A DNA stretch of 64,000 bases from Circinella umbellata (taxonomy: Eukaryota > Mucoromycota > Mucoromycetes > Mucorales > Lichtheimiaceae): assembly GCA_025093555.1 (NCBI GenBank), contig JAIWNF010000085.1, positions 62,001 through 126,000 of the forward strand, read 5' to 3'. A program made the position numbers and the translations under genes. Each line of letters starts with the position of its first letter. Position 1 is the first letter of the stretch. Under the pieces are notes generated by a model. That model saw nothing but the letters and a program-made list of their open reading frames with translations, was not told the origin of the DNA and did not search any database. Shown here piece after piece: positions 1 to 11,083 of the stretch.

Positions 1-44
1 GTTGTAAATTAATTCTTATATGTAAAATTTAGCTTTCTGTGCAG

Positions 45-617
45 AAGGATGTTCATCCGTCTTGTTCCCAAGGTAACTAAATATTAAAAATTTGATATCA
101 TGAGTATAAATACTTATCTTTTTTTTTGTTATGAAATTATAGAATCATGGGTCAAGCCAAAGCTAATGAAATGCTTGTAAGTTGTTTTTTTATCATTATT
201 ATTATCATCATCTATTTGCAAGTTATTAACAAAATGTATTCTAGTTATTGGGTAAAGTATTTAATGCTGATGAAATGGAACGTTGTGGTCTTCTTTCCCG
301 TATTCTACCAAAAGAAAATTTCCGTGAACAAGTTCTTGCAATTGCAGAAGAAACGGCTAAATTTTCATTAGAAGCAATGAAAGTAACAAAAGAATTAGTT
401 CGTGGATATGATCGTGAATTCCTTGAACAAGTGAATGCAAATGAAATGGAACGTTTAGGTGAAAGAATGGCTAGTCCAGATTCATTAGAGAGTATCCTGA
501 AATTTGTTGGTATGTTAATTTTCAGTCAATTTTAGTTATGAAACAAATGGGAAACGTGATAATAATCTTTTTATTTTTCAAATAGAACAATCCAAGAAGA
601 AAAAGAGCAAATTGTAA
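45..617 (+). CDS. Peroxisomal enoyl-CoA delta isomerase (crotonase fold), 3' part
   Basis: This is the C-terminal part of a crotonase-superfamily enoyl-CoA isomerase, the ECI2/DCI1-type enzyme that moves the double bond of unsaturated acyl-CoA during peroxisomal beta-oxidation. The gene enters from outside the window. Exons read 45-72, 143-176, 245-509 and 586-617, all with GT..AG junctions and continuous phase. The spliced protein reads EGCSSVLFPRIMG, then KANEML, then GKVFNADEMERCGL, which is the order expected in ECI2-like proteins. The last exon is only 32 nt and ends QSKKKKSKL-stop, so the mature C-terminus is a canonical PTS1 (SKL). Family and peroxisomal location are well supported; the choice between isomerase and hydratase rests on resemblance only. 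Confidence 0.85.
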
Positions 618-959
618 TTTGGATTTTTAATAATAATAATAATAATAGTACTTTTTTTATATCTTTTTGTAATACTTCATCTTACCCTCTCCCCTTAACA
701 TCCTTCATGAGGTTCGTTAGTATTTATGTCAATATACTCTCCAAAAATGTTTAGTTTATTTTCCAATGACAATAAAAGTTCCCAGGGACTTTTTTTTTTG
801 TTCGGTCGTACATACCTATAAAAAACTACTTCAAAAACGTACTTGTTCTTTTCTATATCGCTCACTATTTGATGATACAATGATGATCTTTTTTTTATAG
901 ACAATAAGTGATTGGAAATGAATCTATTAATTCTGATAAGTCATTTTTTCTTTATTATT

Positions 960-1760
960 TTACTCAGTTATCAACTTATCTAGAGATTTGAATGAATTTT
1001 CGAGTTGAGTAGAAGAATGTTTATCACACTTATTGACTTGCTGCCCTGAAATAAATTAGAAACCCGGATCGTTTTTCAATCCATTATTTTGGCGTTCTTT
1101 TATAAGCAATGTTAAAAATAAAATACACATTACCACTTTGTCGGATCTATCGGATGAGCGGATGTCGGATATGGTGAGTGTTACTGCAGTTACGTCGCTA
1201 CGTAAGCACTGTTGAGAATACTTGGCCACGTCAAAAGACTGACTCTTACGTACTTGCATGGTGAAATATGTGTAATAGCGCGTGACCACCTATTGTATAC
1301 TCACAATCGGATTCTGTCCGTCAGTTGAGGAAGCGTAATCATATGTAGTAGGTAGAAATAAAGAGGGCTCGAGAATATATACGAATAAAAACGATTACTG
1401 CTTCCTGGTTGTCAGGAAACCCTTTATTTATATACGTTGAAATAGCAAAGGCTAATTTACGTCGAACTAATATATATCTACGTAATATCAATGATCAACA
1501 GTCCTATATAGAATATCTATTCTAATATTTCTATATCCAATCATGTGCTCAACTATACTATCGTCTATCCTTTATAGTAATTCGCGGATAAGCATGTAGA
1601 TCAACAATCTTATGGTTGGATATATCGTCGTAATGGTGTTACACCATTACAATATGTGTTTAAAAGTACAAGGATTTAAATACACCGTCATGAAACAAAA
1701 AGTATTTGAAGCTATTTCTTTGTTGATCATGATAGAATTACTTGGAGATAAAACTATCTT
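960..1760 (-). pseudogene. Second relict ORF of the unit, copy next to gene L, split by a solo LTR
   Basis: Minus-strand reading shows KSQSFDVAKYSQQCLRSDV and further codons that match, frame for frame, the copies at 10,386-10,806 and 21,660-22,080. The upstream part (NSIMINKEIASN) is separated from the rest by the solo LTR at 1271-1651. It lies downstream of gene L in the same orientation. I recognise no family. Retention of frame between copies suggests it was once coding; stops and the LTR make this copy dead. Confidence 0.45.
1271..1651. mobile_element. Solo LTR, 381 bp, with 5-bp target duplication
   Basis: The element begins TGTAATAG and ends CCATTACA, so it has the TG..CA ends of an LTR. 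It is flanked by the direct repeat ATATG at 1266-1270 and 1652-1656. The paralogous place in copy A (about 10,725) reads straight through as AAATATGTGTGTTT without it, which defines the insertion. No retrotransposon body is attached. A perfect hairpin GTAATGGTGT / ACACCATTAC sits at its right end. Confidence 0.7.
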
Positions 1761-2062
1761 TGCTATCAAGAAGCTTAAAAAATGTATTACATACCTCCCA
1801 ACCTTCATTCAAATTAGTTAATTCAAAATATATTTTCATTACAATTTATGTTCATTTATGTTCAAGTCGTTCAATCACAATAAAAATGACAGCAATGAAT
1901 ATTTTTTGATTTATTAAGTATAATTAGAAAACATAAGCATATGCTTTAGTAAATTCGATGCTTGTTCTTTTCTTTCTCAACCACATTTCGTTACTGTTTT
2001 GATTATCTTTTTCATTTCAAGTTCCAACCAGGCTTTTTCTTTCTTCGTTCTCTTGTTTTTCT

Positions 2063-4004
2063 TCAAATTTCTTTATCTCCACTTTCTTCACCTCCTTCCT
2101 CTCCTTTTTCCTGACTTCCTTCCTTTTCTTCGACATCTTTGTCTTTTTCTTCTTCGACTTCTTTGCCTTTTTCTTCTTCGACTTCTTTGCCTTTTTCTTC
2201 TTCGGCTTCTTTGCCTTCTTCTTCTTCGACTTCTTCGCCTTCTTCTTCTTCGACTTCTTCACCACTTTCTTCTTCGTCGCTTCCTTCTTCTTCGCCTTCG
2301 CTTTCTTCTTCTTCACTATCTTCTTCCCCTTCACTATCTTCTTCCCCTTCACTATCTTCTTCCCCTTCACTGTCTTCTTCTTCTTCACTGTCTTCTTCTT
2401 CTTCTTCTTCATTTAGGAGAACATCAGTTGTCCAACTCTTGTAAGACATTTTCTTGGCATCTTTTTTACCACCACGCGACACCCTTTCCATACTATCTTC
2501 TTGACAGTATCTTGCTTCTTCGTACGTTCGTTCGAGATCCAACAAAAGAGTCTAAAATAGGTGAAAATATTAGGTAAAACAGAATGATTATGTAAAGTCC
2601 GTTCGAGTATGTCTTACCTCTATATGCGAAAGTCCATTAATCAAATTTTCAATACCTCCAGACTGGATACCATGTAAGGTGCTGGGGAAGGGGAATGCAC
2701 AAATTTCTTCAAGTACATACGACTGTCTACTATCTAATCTTAATGCACATAAATGTGCATCAAGACCCATTATTTGAACAATAGGTAGTTTGATTTCTGT
2801 TATTTCACTTTCTTTCAAATATGGTACTGTTTTAAAAAAATCATTCATATGGCATTTTGTTGCGAGAACAGACTTTAGTCTGTCTGAAAATAATTTTGAT
2901 ACTGTAGCTCTTCGTGCTACTTCTCCCGTCCCGCCGTCAAAGATTGGACTATCCTCTTTCCATATTAACAGTCTTAAATCAAACTTGAACCTAAGGTTCA
3001 TATTTTTGCAGGGTTTGCTCATCGTATCCCCCCTATAAATACGTGATTGAAAAACACCAATTAGTTATAAAATAATGGGAAAGTGTGTTCTTGATATAGT
3101 CGTAAGACTTTTTTTTTTTTTGATATTACCAATGCAACATAATTTTTCGGTTTTCTCCAAACCACGTCTCGAAAATAAACCCCCAAAACTTCACTTGCAG
3201 ATCAAGCTCTGAATACATGTTCCTGTATTCTTTTGATAAGACCCACGGCTTTTCAATGTGTATTTGTAAACTAAACAGCATAAAATAATTAGCAACTGTT
3301 GTTTGATCATCTCGGACTCTTTTTTTTAACGTACATGAACTTGTAGATTCGAAGAGCTAATTCTTCCTTTTTTGTTTCTGGCTTTGCTTTACACGCTTTC
3401 TGGTACACACATTTGAGGGTTCTGCTATCTTTTATCTAATAATTTTTTTGTCTACTTTAGCTTATCTAACTCTATAAGCTCACATATGAATTTAATAAAA
3501 ACTTACAAGCCTCAATTTTTTTGCTACATTTTTAATATTATTGTCCTCGACATGATATAGCTTTCTTCGTTTAATGATACCCTTTTTGTTATTAAAAGTC
3601 ATTGAGCTGTCTTTTATGTTATTTCTACATAAACTGTGTGTAAATTATGTTAGATATCTGGAACATAAATCAGTATACAAACGTGAATACAGTCCTTACA
3701 TTTTATAATACATTTGGCGCGTCGTCCCTTTTCGGTTATTTTTTGTTCTACGTCCAGCCCCTTCTTCTCCATTTAAAGCCTATAGAATGGATTTAGTCAT
3801 ACTTTGTTTTTCAAAAATAAACAATCCTAAATTGTCTCCAATATAAAATTGCTAATACATAGAAATGTCAAAATTTTGTACACATACATCACCCGCTAAT
3901 TCTTTCAGTCGTCTTCTCTCAACAGCAGCTTGTAATAGTATTCTTTCGTCAGTGACATCCGTGAGGACTTTCAGAAGTTTCTTGTTTTTTCTTTTTGGAG
4001 GCAT
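2063..4004 (-). CDS. Copy L: 489-aa protein of an unknown multi-copy family, basic N-terminus and long acidic tail
   Basis: This is the only apparently intact member of the four-copy family. Exons on minus are 4004-3888, 3779-3700, 3633-3507, 3435-3335, 3270-3130, 3032-2618 and 2551-2063. Phases join exactly and give 490 codons including stop. The start is MPPKRKNKKLLK. Residues 1-140 are very rich in Lys/Arg. Residues about 142-326 are a probable folded core with FWGFIFETWFGENRK, then LHWGDTMSKPCKN, FDGGTGEVARRA, QIMGLDAHLCAL and SYVLEEICAFPFP. From about residue 374 to the end the protein is almost all Glu with Ser, Asp and Lys in short repeats. I recall similar undescribed proteins in Mucorales, but no domain name. 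The acidic tail with basic head resembles chromatin-associated proteins only in composition. Other readings of this DNA give Leu-, Ser- or Lys-rich shadow ORFs. Confidence 0.75.
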
Positions 4005-6129
4005 AGTTATAAATGAGAATAAAAAAGTGAAAGTGATATCTTATTAGGTGAAAAATCTCATGCTTATATAAAATTTCCAGTCGAGTGTTTATAAGGCTTA
4101 TGCAAAGAAAAATAATGTGCAAAAACCGGTTTTTTCTATTGTTTTCTGTCCATGACGGTGGCTCACTGACTAAGATAAACAGAAAACGTTTGTTCTTGTC
4201 TATTCTTTTATGTGATATACAGATATTGATTTTAATCTGTTATGGCCAAACCACGATTTATGATACCGAAAAAAATCCAACAAACCATGGATAACAATAA
4301 AACCTTTATTCCCATCGATTTTCACCTATCGTGTACCTCTCTGTTCTTGATTGTTTTGTTGGTAAAAAAAAACGCGCAGCCGAAAATCGGTCACGTTATT
4401 TTTCCATTCGACGTAAAAACAAAAAAAAACCTGTTTTTTTTTCTCAACAACATTCATGTGCTTTTTTTTATCTCTTCTTACAAAAACCGCTATTTATTTT
4501 TATTTACCAAATAAAAAGACACTTTATTATTGTTTAGACCCTTTTTTTAATTGCTACTTTTTATAGTAATAATCCCAACAAACACGAATAAACAAGCATA
4601 GAAGAGAGTGCACCATATTTCATACACCGCACAAAATGCCTGACGAATATGGTTAATGCTTTTACGCAATACACTCGAACCGATGATAATCTCAAACCTC
4701 GAAGGTAAGGAATAAAATAACAATTGGCTGTAGCGGAACATTGTTAATTTGTATGTTTATATATCAAAAAATACCACATATCAGCAGCATTTTATGACAT
4801 CGTCTTTAAACAATTTAGCATCACAATGGCAATAAAAAAAAAGCGTTTGCCAAATATTCACAAACGTTATATAAAGAACGTAAAAATGGGTTGCTATCGA
4901 AACTATTATACATTATAATATTTTTTGAAAATAGCATGAATCCAGAAGAACTGAGAAACTTAATTACGTAGCAACAGAAGGTAAAAGAATAGGATGGTGT
5001 AAAAACGCGTACAATATAGTAAAACGTCGCCTAAATTTTATCTATATTTTTTTATTAGAAGCATACTTGATCAAACTAATACCATGGGAGCTATATATTG
5101 TTGCTCTTGATAATATATCGTAACTCATGATATTATCACATTATATTATGAGATAGATAATTGAAATAAAGGAATTGCCATTATTTAAATAAAAAATGAC
5201 CATTGGTCTTGTCGTCATGGAAATCAATTATTTTTCTTGGCCTTTGATTTTACTACTACTAATAAGTACTACATATACTTATAAAGAAAATCCACGGTCC
5301 TTTATTATTTCTTACTAGTCTTGTAAGAAAAAAAATTCCACATGATGTCCATGCATCAATTTTGTTTCTCAATAAAAAGGACTTGCTATGAAAATACAAC
5401 ATATTTAAGAACTGGATATCATCAATGTGGTACCATTATATTTAAAAGAAATACTAGTACATATTGAAAATTTCAAACTCGATAAATGACGGATTAACAT
5501 ATCAAAGTAATTAATAAGCTGATCAAGATGGCAAAAGCATAAACACTTTTCTTAAATCTTCAAAAAAAGATACAAGCGAAATAGCTGAAGAACATAGCCA
5601 AGAAAAAAAATGTGCATGAGTTTTTGGCCTCTATCATTCAAACCTCTTTCTTTTGCTTACGTACGTACCAATAAGATTTCAGTGTCATAATAGAATCAAT
5701 AAAGCTATGGTTTATATATAAGCTTGTTTCAATAAAACTCAACTTGAACAAAAACTATATACTCTAGTGACCTAGGTTGTGGGAGTTAGTTATTATATCC
5801 AAGAATATTATCGTACATTTGAATCCACGAAAATAATCGGTTTACTGAAGCTTTCTGCTCAATGAAAACTATTATCAAATACATCATTTGATTGTTAAAG
5901 ACTAAAAAATTGATGAAGTAAAAATAGCACTGAATATTTTTTTTATTTAAAAAAGTCGAAGATATTTATAGTATTGGAAAAGGCAAAAAAAAAAAACGAA
6001 TATCTCTTTGCTCTAACAGAAATGTGTGATAAGAAATAATGTGTAGTAAAATATATTATCATAATCAGGTACAATCCAAATTGTCCGTAATCGGAACGAA
6101 TCTTCTGTAACTGTTGTATCTTTTTTCTT
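4005..6129. other. Spacer S1 upstream of gene L (no gene seen)
   Basis: This A/T-rich spacer is repeated in inverse orientation at about 17,330-19,419, upstream of gene A', and in decayed form at 25,171-26,000. The first few hundred bases upstream of both genes carry homopolymer A/T runs and repeated ACCGGTTTT-like motifs. A 64-codon ORF at 4547-4741 (minus) recurs at 18,628-18,822 (plus), but it has no recognisable family and is retained simply because the DNA is duplicated. The start of the spacer is presumably the promoter of the family gene. Confidence 0.6.
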
Positions 6130-7870
6130 CGAGTTGTGGACAAGAAGTTCACAAGGGCGCCATGTAATGAGAAGTGCAAAAAAGTAGACCCACAGTAGTT
6201 GGTACCGCAGCTGCCGCTAGGGGACGTTTGCAAAGAGACCATCAATCCTCAATGCTATCTACTTTGCATTCTACATAAAACCGTCGCTCACAGAATTGAC
6301 AAGCTGTTGTTTATGTAGGGAAGACTGGCTTGGCTATTGAGCCCCCCGGAGTCCTAGCTGTTCCCTCCAAAGTCACTGTTCATGATGATGGTCATTACCA
6401 GCTCCTTCAGAAGCCTTCCCACAACAGCTTGTCAATCCAAAATTTGGGTATATAAAAAAAGTATGAAAAAAGAACACGTCAGTAACGAACTAGTTTAGGT
6501 ATTGTGAGCATTGCTTACCCTTATTTCATGAGTTGGATCGTCATGCAATGAGAAGTGCAAAAAAGTAGACCCACAGTAGTTGGTACCGCAGCTGCCGCTA
6601 GGGGACGTTTGCAAAGAGACCATCAATCTTCAATGCTATCTACTTTGCATCCCATACAAACCGTCGCGCATAGAATAGACAAGCTGTTGTGTATGTAGGA
6701 AAGACTGGCTTGGCTATTGAGCCCCACGGAGTCCTAGCTGTTCCCTCCAAAGTCACTGTTCATGATGATGGTCATTACCAGCTCCTTCAGAAGCCTTCCC
6801 ACAACAGCTTGTCAATCCAAAATTTGGGTGTATATAAAAAAAGTATGAAAAAAGAACACGTCAGTAACGAACTAGTTTAGGTATTTTGAGCATTGCTTAC
6901 CTTTATTTCATGAGTTGGATCGTCATACAGTGAGAAGTGCAAAAACGTAGACCCACAGTAGTTGGTACCGCAGCTGCCGCTAGGGGACGTTTGCAAAGAG
7001 ACCATCATCCTCAATGCTATCTACTTTGCATCCCATACAAACCGTCGCGCATAGATTAGACAAGCTGTTGTGTATGTAGGGAAGACTGGCTTGGCTATTG
7101 AGCGCCCCGGAGTCCTAGCTGTTCCCTCCAAAGTCACTGTTCATGATGATGGTCATTACCAGCTCCTTCAGAAGCCTTCCCACAACAGCTTGTCAATCCA
7201 AAATTTGGGTATATAAAAAAAGTATGAAAAAAGAACACGTCAGTAACGAACTAGTTTAGGTATTGTGAGCATTGCTTACCCTTATTTCATGAGTTGGATC
7301 GTCATGCAATGAGAAGTGCAAAAAAGTAGACCCACAGTAGTTGGTACCGCAGCTGCCGCTAGGGGACGTTTGCAAAGAGACCATCAATCCTCAATGCTAT
7401 CTACTTTGCATCCCATACAAACCGTCGCGCATAGAATAGACAAGCTGTTGTTTATGTAGGGAAGACTGGCTTGGCTATTGAGCCACCCGGAGTCCTAGCT
7501 TTCCCTCCAAAGTCACTGTTCATGTTGATGGTCATTACCAGCTCCTTCAGAAGCCTTCCCACAACAGCTTGTCACTCTGAAACTTGATATAAAAAAAAGC
7601 TATATAAAAAGAACACGTCAGTAACGAACTAGTTTAAGCATTGTGAGCACTGCTTACCTTTGTTCCATTGATTGCATTGGATTGCAACGAGGAGTACAAA
7701 AAGTAGACCCAGAGTAGCTGGAAACCGCAGTTGCCGCTTGGGGCCTTTGCAAAGAGACCATCAATCTTCAATGCTATCCTATGTACGTAAAATCTTTCCA
7801 AAATTGACAAATTGTTGTATAGACAAAGAAGATTGGGTTGGCCATTGAGCCTCCCAGTATCTGAGAATTT
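6130..7870. repeat. Tandem repeat T, left array: four ~380-bp units plus a diverged fifth
   Basis: The anchor GAGAAGTGCAAAA recurs at 6169, 6550, 6932 and 7311, with a diverged form at 7689, so the period is 378-382 bp. Each unit carries an internal inverted pair of about 13-16 bp, for example GACAAGCTGTTGT at 6298 and ACAACAGCTTGTC at 6421. Read on minus, the units resemble the coding-like sequence at 16,905-17,200, such as SIED, GLFAN and SGSCGTNYCGSTF. They are therefore probably amplified fragments of that dead gene. No unit keeps a long open frame. Confidence 0.85.
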
Positions 7871-8505
7871 GGAAAAAGAAAAAGGTCATTGAATAAATGT
7901 CTGGAATTAAATATGTTAGTGAAAAGACTCTTTAGTCTCCTACAAAAAAAAATTCATGATGTCTCTTTTATTGTGTATATTTTGATATATAAATGTTTTG
8001 TGAATTCATTCGAATAAAAAAATAAACTGTATAATAAGATGTCTTTACAATTGAATGATAGCATTTTATTAAACGAAAAGCAAAAAAATTAAATAATATT
8101 AATGCTATGACTTATAATTTACTACTGCTGTAATAATACGGTGACAGTTACGTACTTTAGTTTTGTAATAATCACTGTCTTTGATTAATAAAAATAAAAT
8201 AAAAAAGGAATAGGTTATTATTCATCGATCAGAGAGTATAATATTATTTACTGACACATTAACAGGTTGTTCAAGAAATTCCTAGGATCTAATAAAAAAG
8301 GAATAAAATATATAAAAGTTAATAAAAGTAAGGTTGATCTTATTTGAATTTTTACAAAAGTACGTAAGGGTTATTGTTGTAAAATAAATGAATTCAATGT
8401 GTAAAAAGTCATTATGTAGATGAAGGGTAAAGTGGAAGAGAAGAGAGAGAGAATATTTCATGATGGCCGATTTTTTTTTGTAATAAGGTGATAAGCTTGT
8501 CCATC
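7871..8505. other. Spacer S2, outer part, left arm (no gene seen)
   Basis: This A/T-rich non-coding stretch is matched almost base for base in inverse orientation at 23,961-24,595. No open frame, RNA gene or terminal repeat is visible. Confidence 0.6.
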
Positions 8506-9155
8506 CTAATAAGCCATTATAAACAAATCTCTGTAATCTGTAACGCGTGAAAATACAATGTATAACTGATCATGCGAAAACATTTGACCAGGAAGATATA
8601 CATCAACATGTGTTAATGGTTGACCTTCTTGCAATTGATTTATACCAAGACAGGAAGCAAGTTTAAGTGTAAATTATTCTCGAGATACATCAGATGGTAA
8701 CCCAGAAGATTATGAAGAGTTGGTAAGTTTAATACGTGGTAGATGAACGCGATTACCAGCATGAATTCCAGTTATAATTCTGGATCACATGAAGTGTGAA
8801 TGCAGGTTTCTGGAGATTAATTTTGTTTTGTCACAAAGACCTTCTTCTACTGGCTTCAAGAATAACAGGCTGATTAACTTTTGGATGAAGTCAATGGGGT
8901 GGAAATTTTATCAAATCTAAACAAAATATAAAAGAAAAGTGGCTATGCTGAATAAATAACTTATAATACTTAATACGTATAACGAAAACATAGCAGATTA
9001 ACTTGTAAATATTCGCATAGATGAGGGAAGCTGTCTTCTCTTTTTAACAGATATGTGTGGTAGCTACGTAAAATAAACATTGTGGTTAAAAACTCGGCAG
9101 AAATTTGGTTGGTATATCCTTCAGTAGGTTTTGTATCTACACTCCTAAAAACCAC
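8506..9155 (-). pseudogene. Helitron-type PIF1-like helicase relic, left arm
   Basis: This is the inverse copy of 23,311-23,960, where the translation is described. On minus it keeps, in broken frames, the C-terminal landmarks of Helitron PIF1 helicases: EGLC, the HAGNRVHLPRI stretch and the motif-VI region FSHDQLYIVFSRV. Stops and frameshifts make it non-functional. Assignment rests on motif order, not on a database search. Confidence 0.6.
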
Positions 9156-10385
9156 GACAATTAACCCGAAAATCAGTCATTGACGGCTCCATTAATAAAA
9201 TCGACTATAGCATTTCCTGCTTAAAATATTGTTTTTCAGCAAAATATTGTAGATCAACTATTATGTTACTATCCCTTTGAGTTTATGTTTAATCCTTTCA
9301 TATAACAACATTGATGTTTTGATCAAGAACAAAATATAATCCGAAGCTACGGAGTGAAACTTATTACGAATCCGATGTCCAATGATGATACAGAATATCA
9401 TAGTTGTGGAAAATACTTTTTACTATGATAAAGAAACCACAAATATGAATGTAGAGAGACAGATGTAATAGATTGATGCATAAAGCGTGATATATAACTA
9501 AAGACATACATTGCCTTTCGATTGATGGCAAAATCATTACAATTCCCATAGTAGCAATAGAATTCAAAGGCAGAGTATACAAAAAAGGAAATTTCAAAGT
9601 TCAACTATATTAATATTCTAGTTTTTGGATAATATACACCAAGTATTGCCTGCCTTGCTTTCCTTCGTGTCATTGAACAGAAAACTCGCTACAAGGTTGG
9701 GTTCTCTTTACCTCACCCCCACAGAAACACGCCTTGCGCTGATAGAATCGACGCTCAAAGCTGTATAATAGGTTTCATGATTTTGCATAACTTAATAAAA
9801 ATTAAATAGTGCTAATAAAAATTAAAAAAGATTGGATAGCAATATTACTGCAGTAAAAGAGGTAACAATCATAGGAAGTACGCTATTTTTGATAGATAAA
9901 AAAAAACAGAAAGTAGCTCACTACTTCATTGAGCACAGAGAGTATAATAAATGGGCATTATCGATATATCAACAGGGTATTGTTCAAGTTAATTTCTGAA
10001 GGATAATAAAAGGACAACAAAATATATTAAAGCTATCAAGAGTAAAATTATATTATTAGAATCAATCGAAAAGAATATATTAATACCCCCAATACCTTCT
10101 CAAACGCATCTGAAAGATTTACACGTCTATCAGCAGAATATCATACTTGAACCATGAATACACAAGAATGAGTTTCTAAAGAGCACTTGTTGGTAGTAAA
10201 TAGTTATTCTCCTCTACATAGTTTGAATATTCAACTGTACGTACCTGCAAAGCAACGTTAACTTGCGATTAAAGTCTAGCCTACTTCAAATACGTACTTG
10301 TTCTTCTCTATATCGCTCACTATTTGATGATACAATGATGATCTTTTTTTATGGACAATAAGTGATTGGAAATGAATCTATTAAT
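9156..10385. other. Spacer S2, inner part, left arm (no gene seen)
   Basis: This non-coding stretch is nearly identical in inverse orientation to 22,081-23,310. Short ORFs of 68-77 codons exist in both arms and are identical between them. They have low-complexity composition, overlap one another and show no recognisable family, so I do not call them genes. Confidence 0.55.
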
Positions 10386-10806
10386 TCTGATAAGTTATTT
10401 TTTCTTTATTATTTTACTCAGTTATCAACTTATCTAGAGATTTGAATGAATTTTCGAGTTGAGTAGAAGAATGTTTATCACACTTATTGACTTGCTGCCC
10501 TGAAATAAATTAGAAACCCGGATCGTTTTTCAATCCATTATTTTGGCGTTCTTTTATAAACAATGTTAAAAATAAAATACACATTACCACTTCTTTGGAT
10601 CTATCGGATGAGCGGCGAGTGGTACTGCAGTTATATCGCGATCCAATTCAAGGAACAAGGCTAAGCGCTGTTCTGAATACTTGGCCACGTCAAAAGACTG
10701 GTTCTGTGCTTACATGGTCAAATATGTGTGTTTAAAAGTACAAGAGCCTAAATACACCATCAGAAAACCAAAAGGATTTGAAGCTATTTCTTCGTTGATG
10801 ATGATA
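10386..10806 (-). pseudogene. Second relict ORF of the unit, copy A
   Basis: This is the inverse copy of 21,660-22,080. The minus strand shows SFDVAKYSEQRLALFLELD then ITAVPLAAHP in frame, with stops on either side. It lies downstream of gene A in the same orientation, as in the other two copies. No family is recognised. Confidence 0.4.
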
Positions 10807-11083
10807 GAGTTACCAGGAACCAAAGAATAAAATTATTTTTGGAAAGGTATCACCCCCAACCTGCATTTAATTTAGTTACTGTAATTCAAAATAGATTTTC
10901 ATTATGGTTTATGTTCAATTTATGTTCAAGTCATTCAATTGCGATAAAAATGACAGCAATGAATTATTTTATTGGGTATAGCTAAAATATCCATATGTAT
11001 GCTTTATTAATTTTTATGTTGGCTCTTTATTCTTCAACCACAGTTTGTTACTGTTTAATCATACTCTTCATCCAAACTTTCAA

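Noticed and set aside
1999..2577. Leu-rich and Ser-rich plus-strand ORFs and a Lys-rich minus-strand ORF over the acidic tail
   Set aside because: They are other frames of the Glu-codon repeats in exon 7 of gene L. The spliced minus-strand frame explains the region.
4547..4741. 64-codon ORF repeated at 18,628-18,822
   Set aside because: Both lie inside duplicated spacer S1. Conservation follows from duplication, and there is no family, splice pattern or codon bias.
6130..7870. Regular array that could suggest a CRISPR or a centromeric satellite
   Set aside because: The host is a eukaryote, the unit is about 380 bp without spacers, and there are only four to five copies. It is an amplified fragment of a dead gene.
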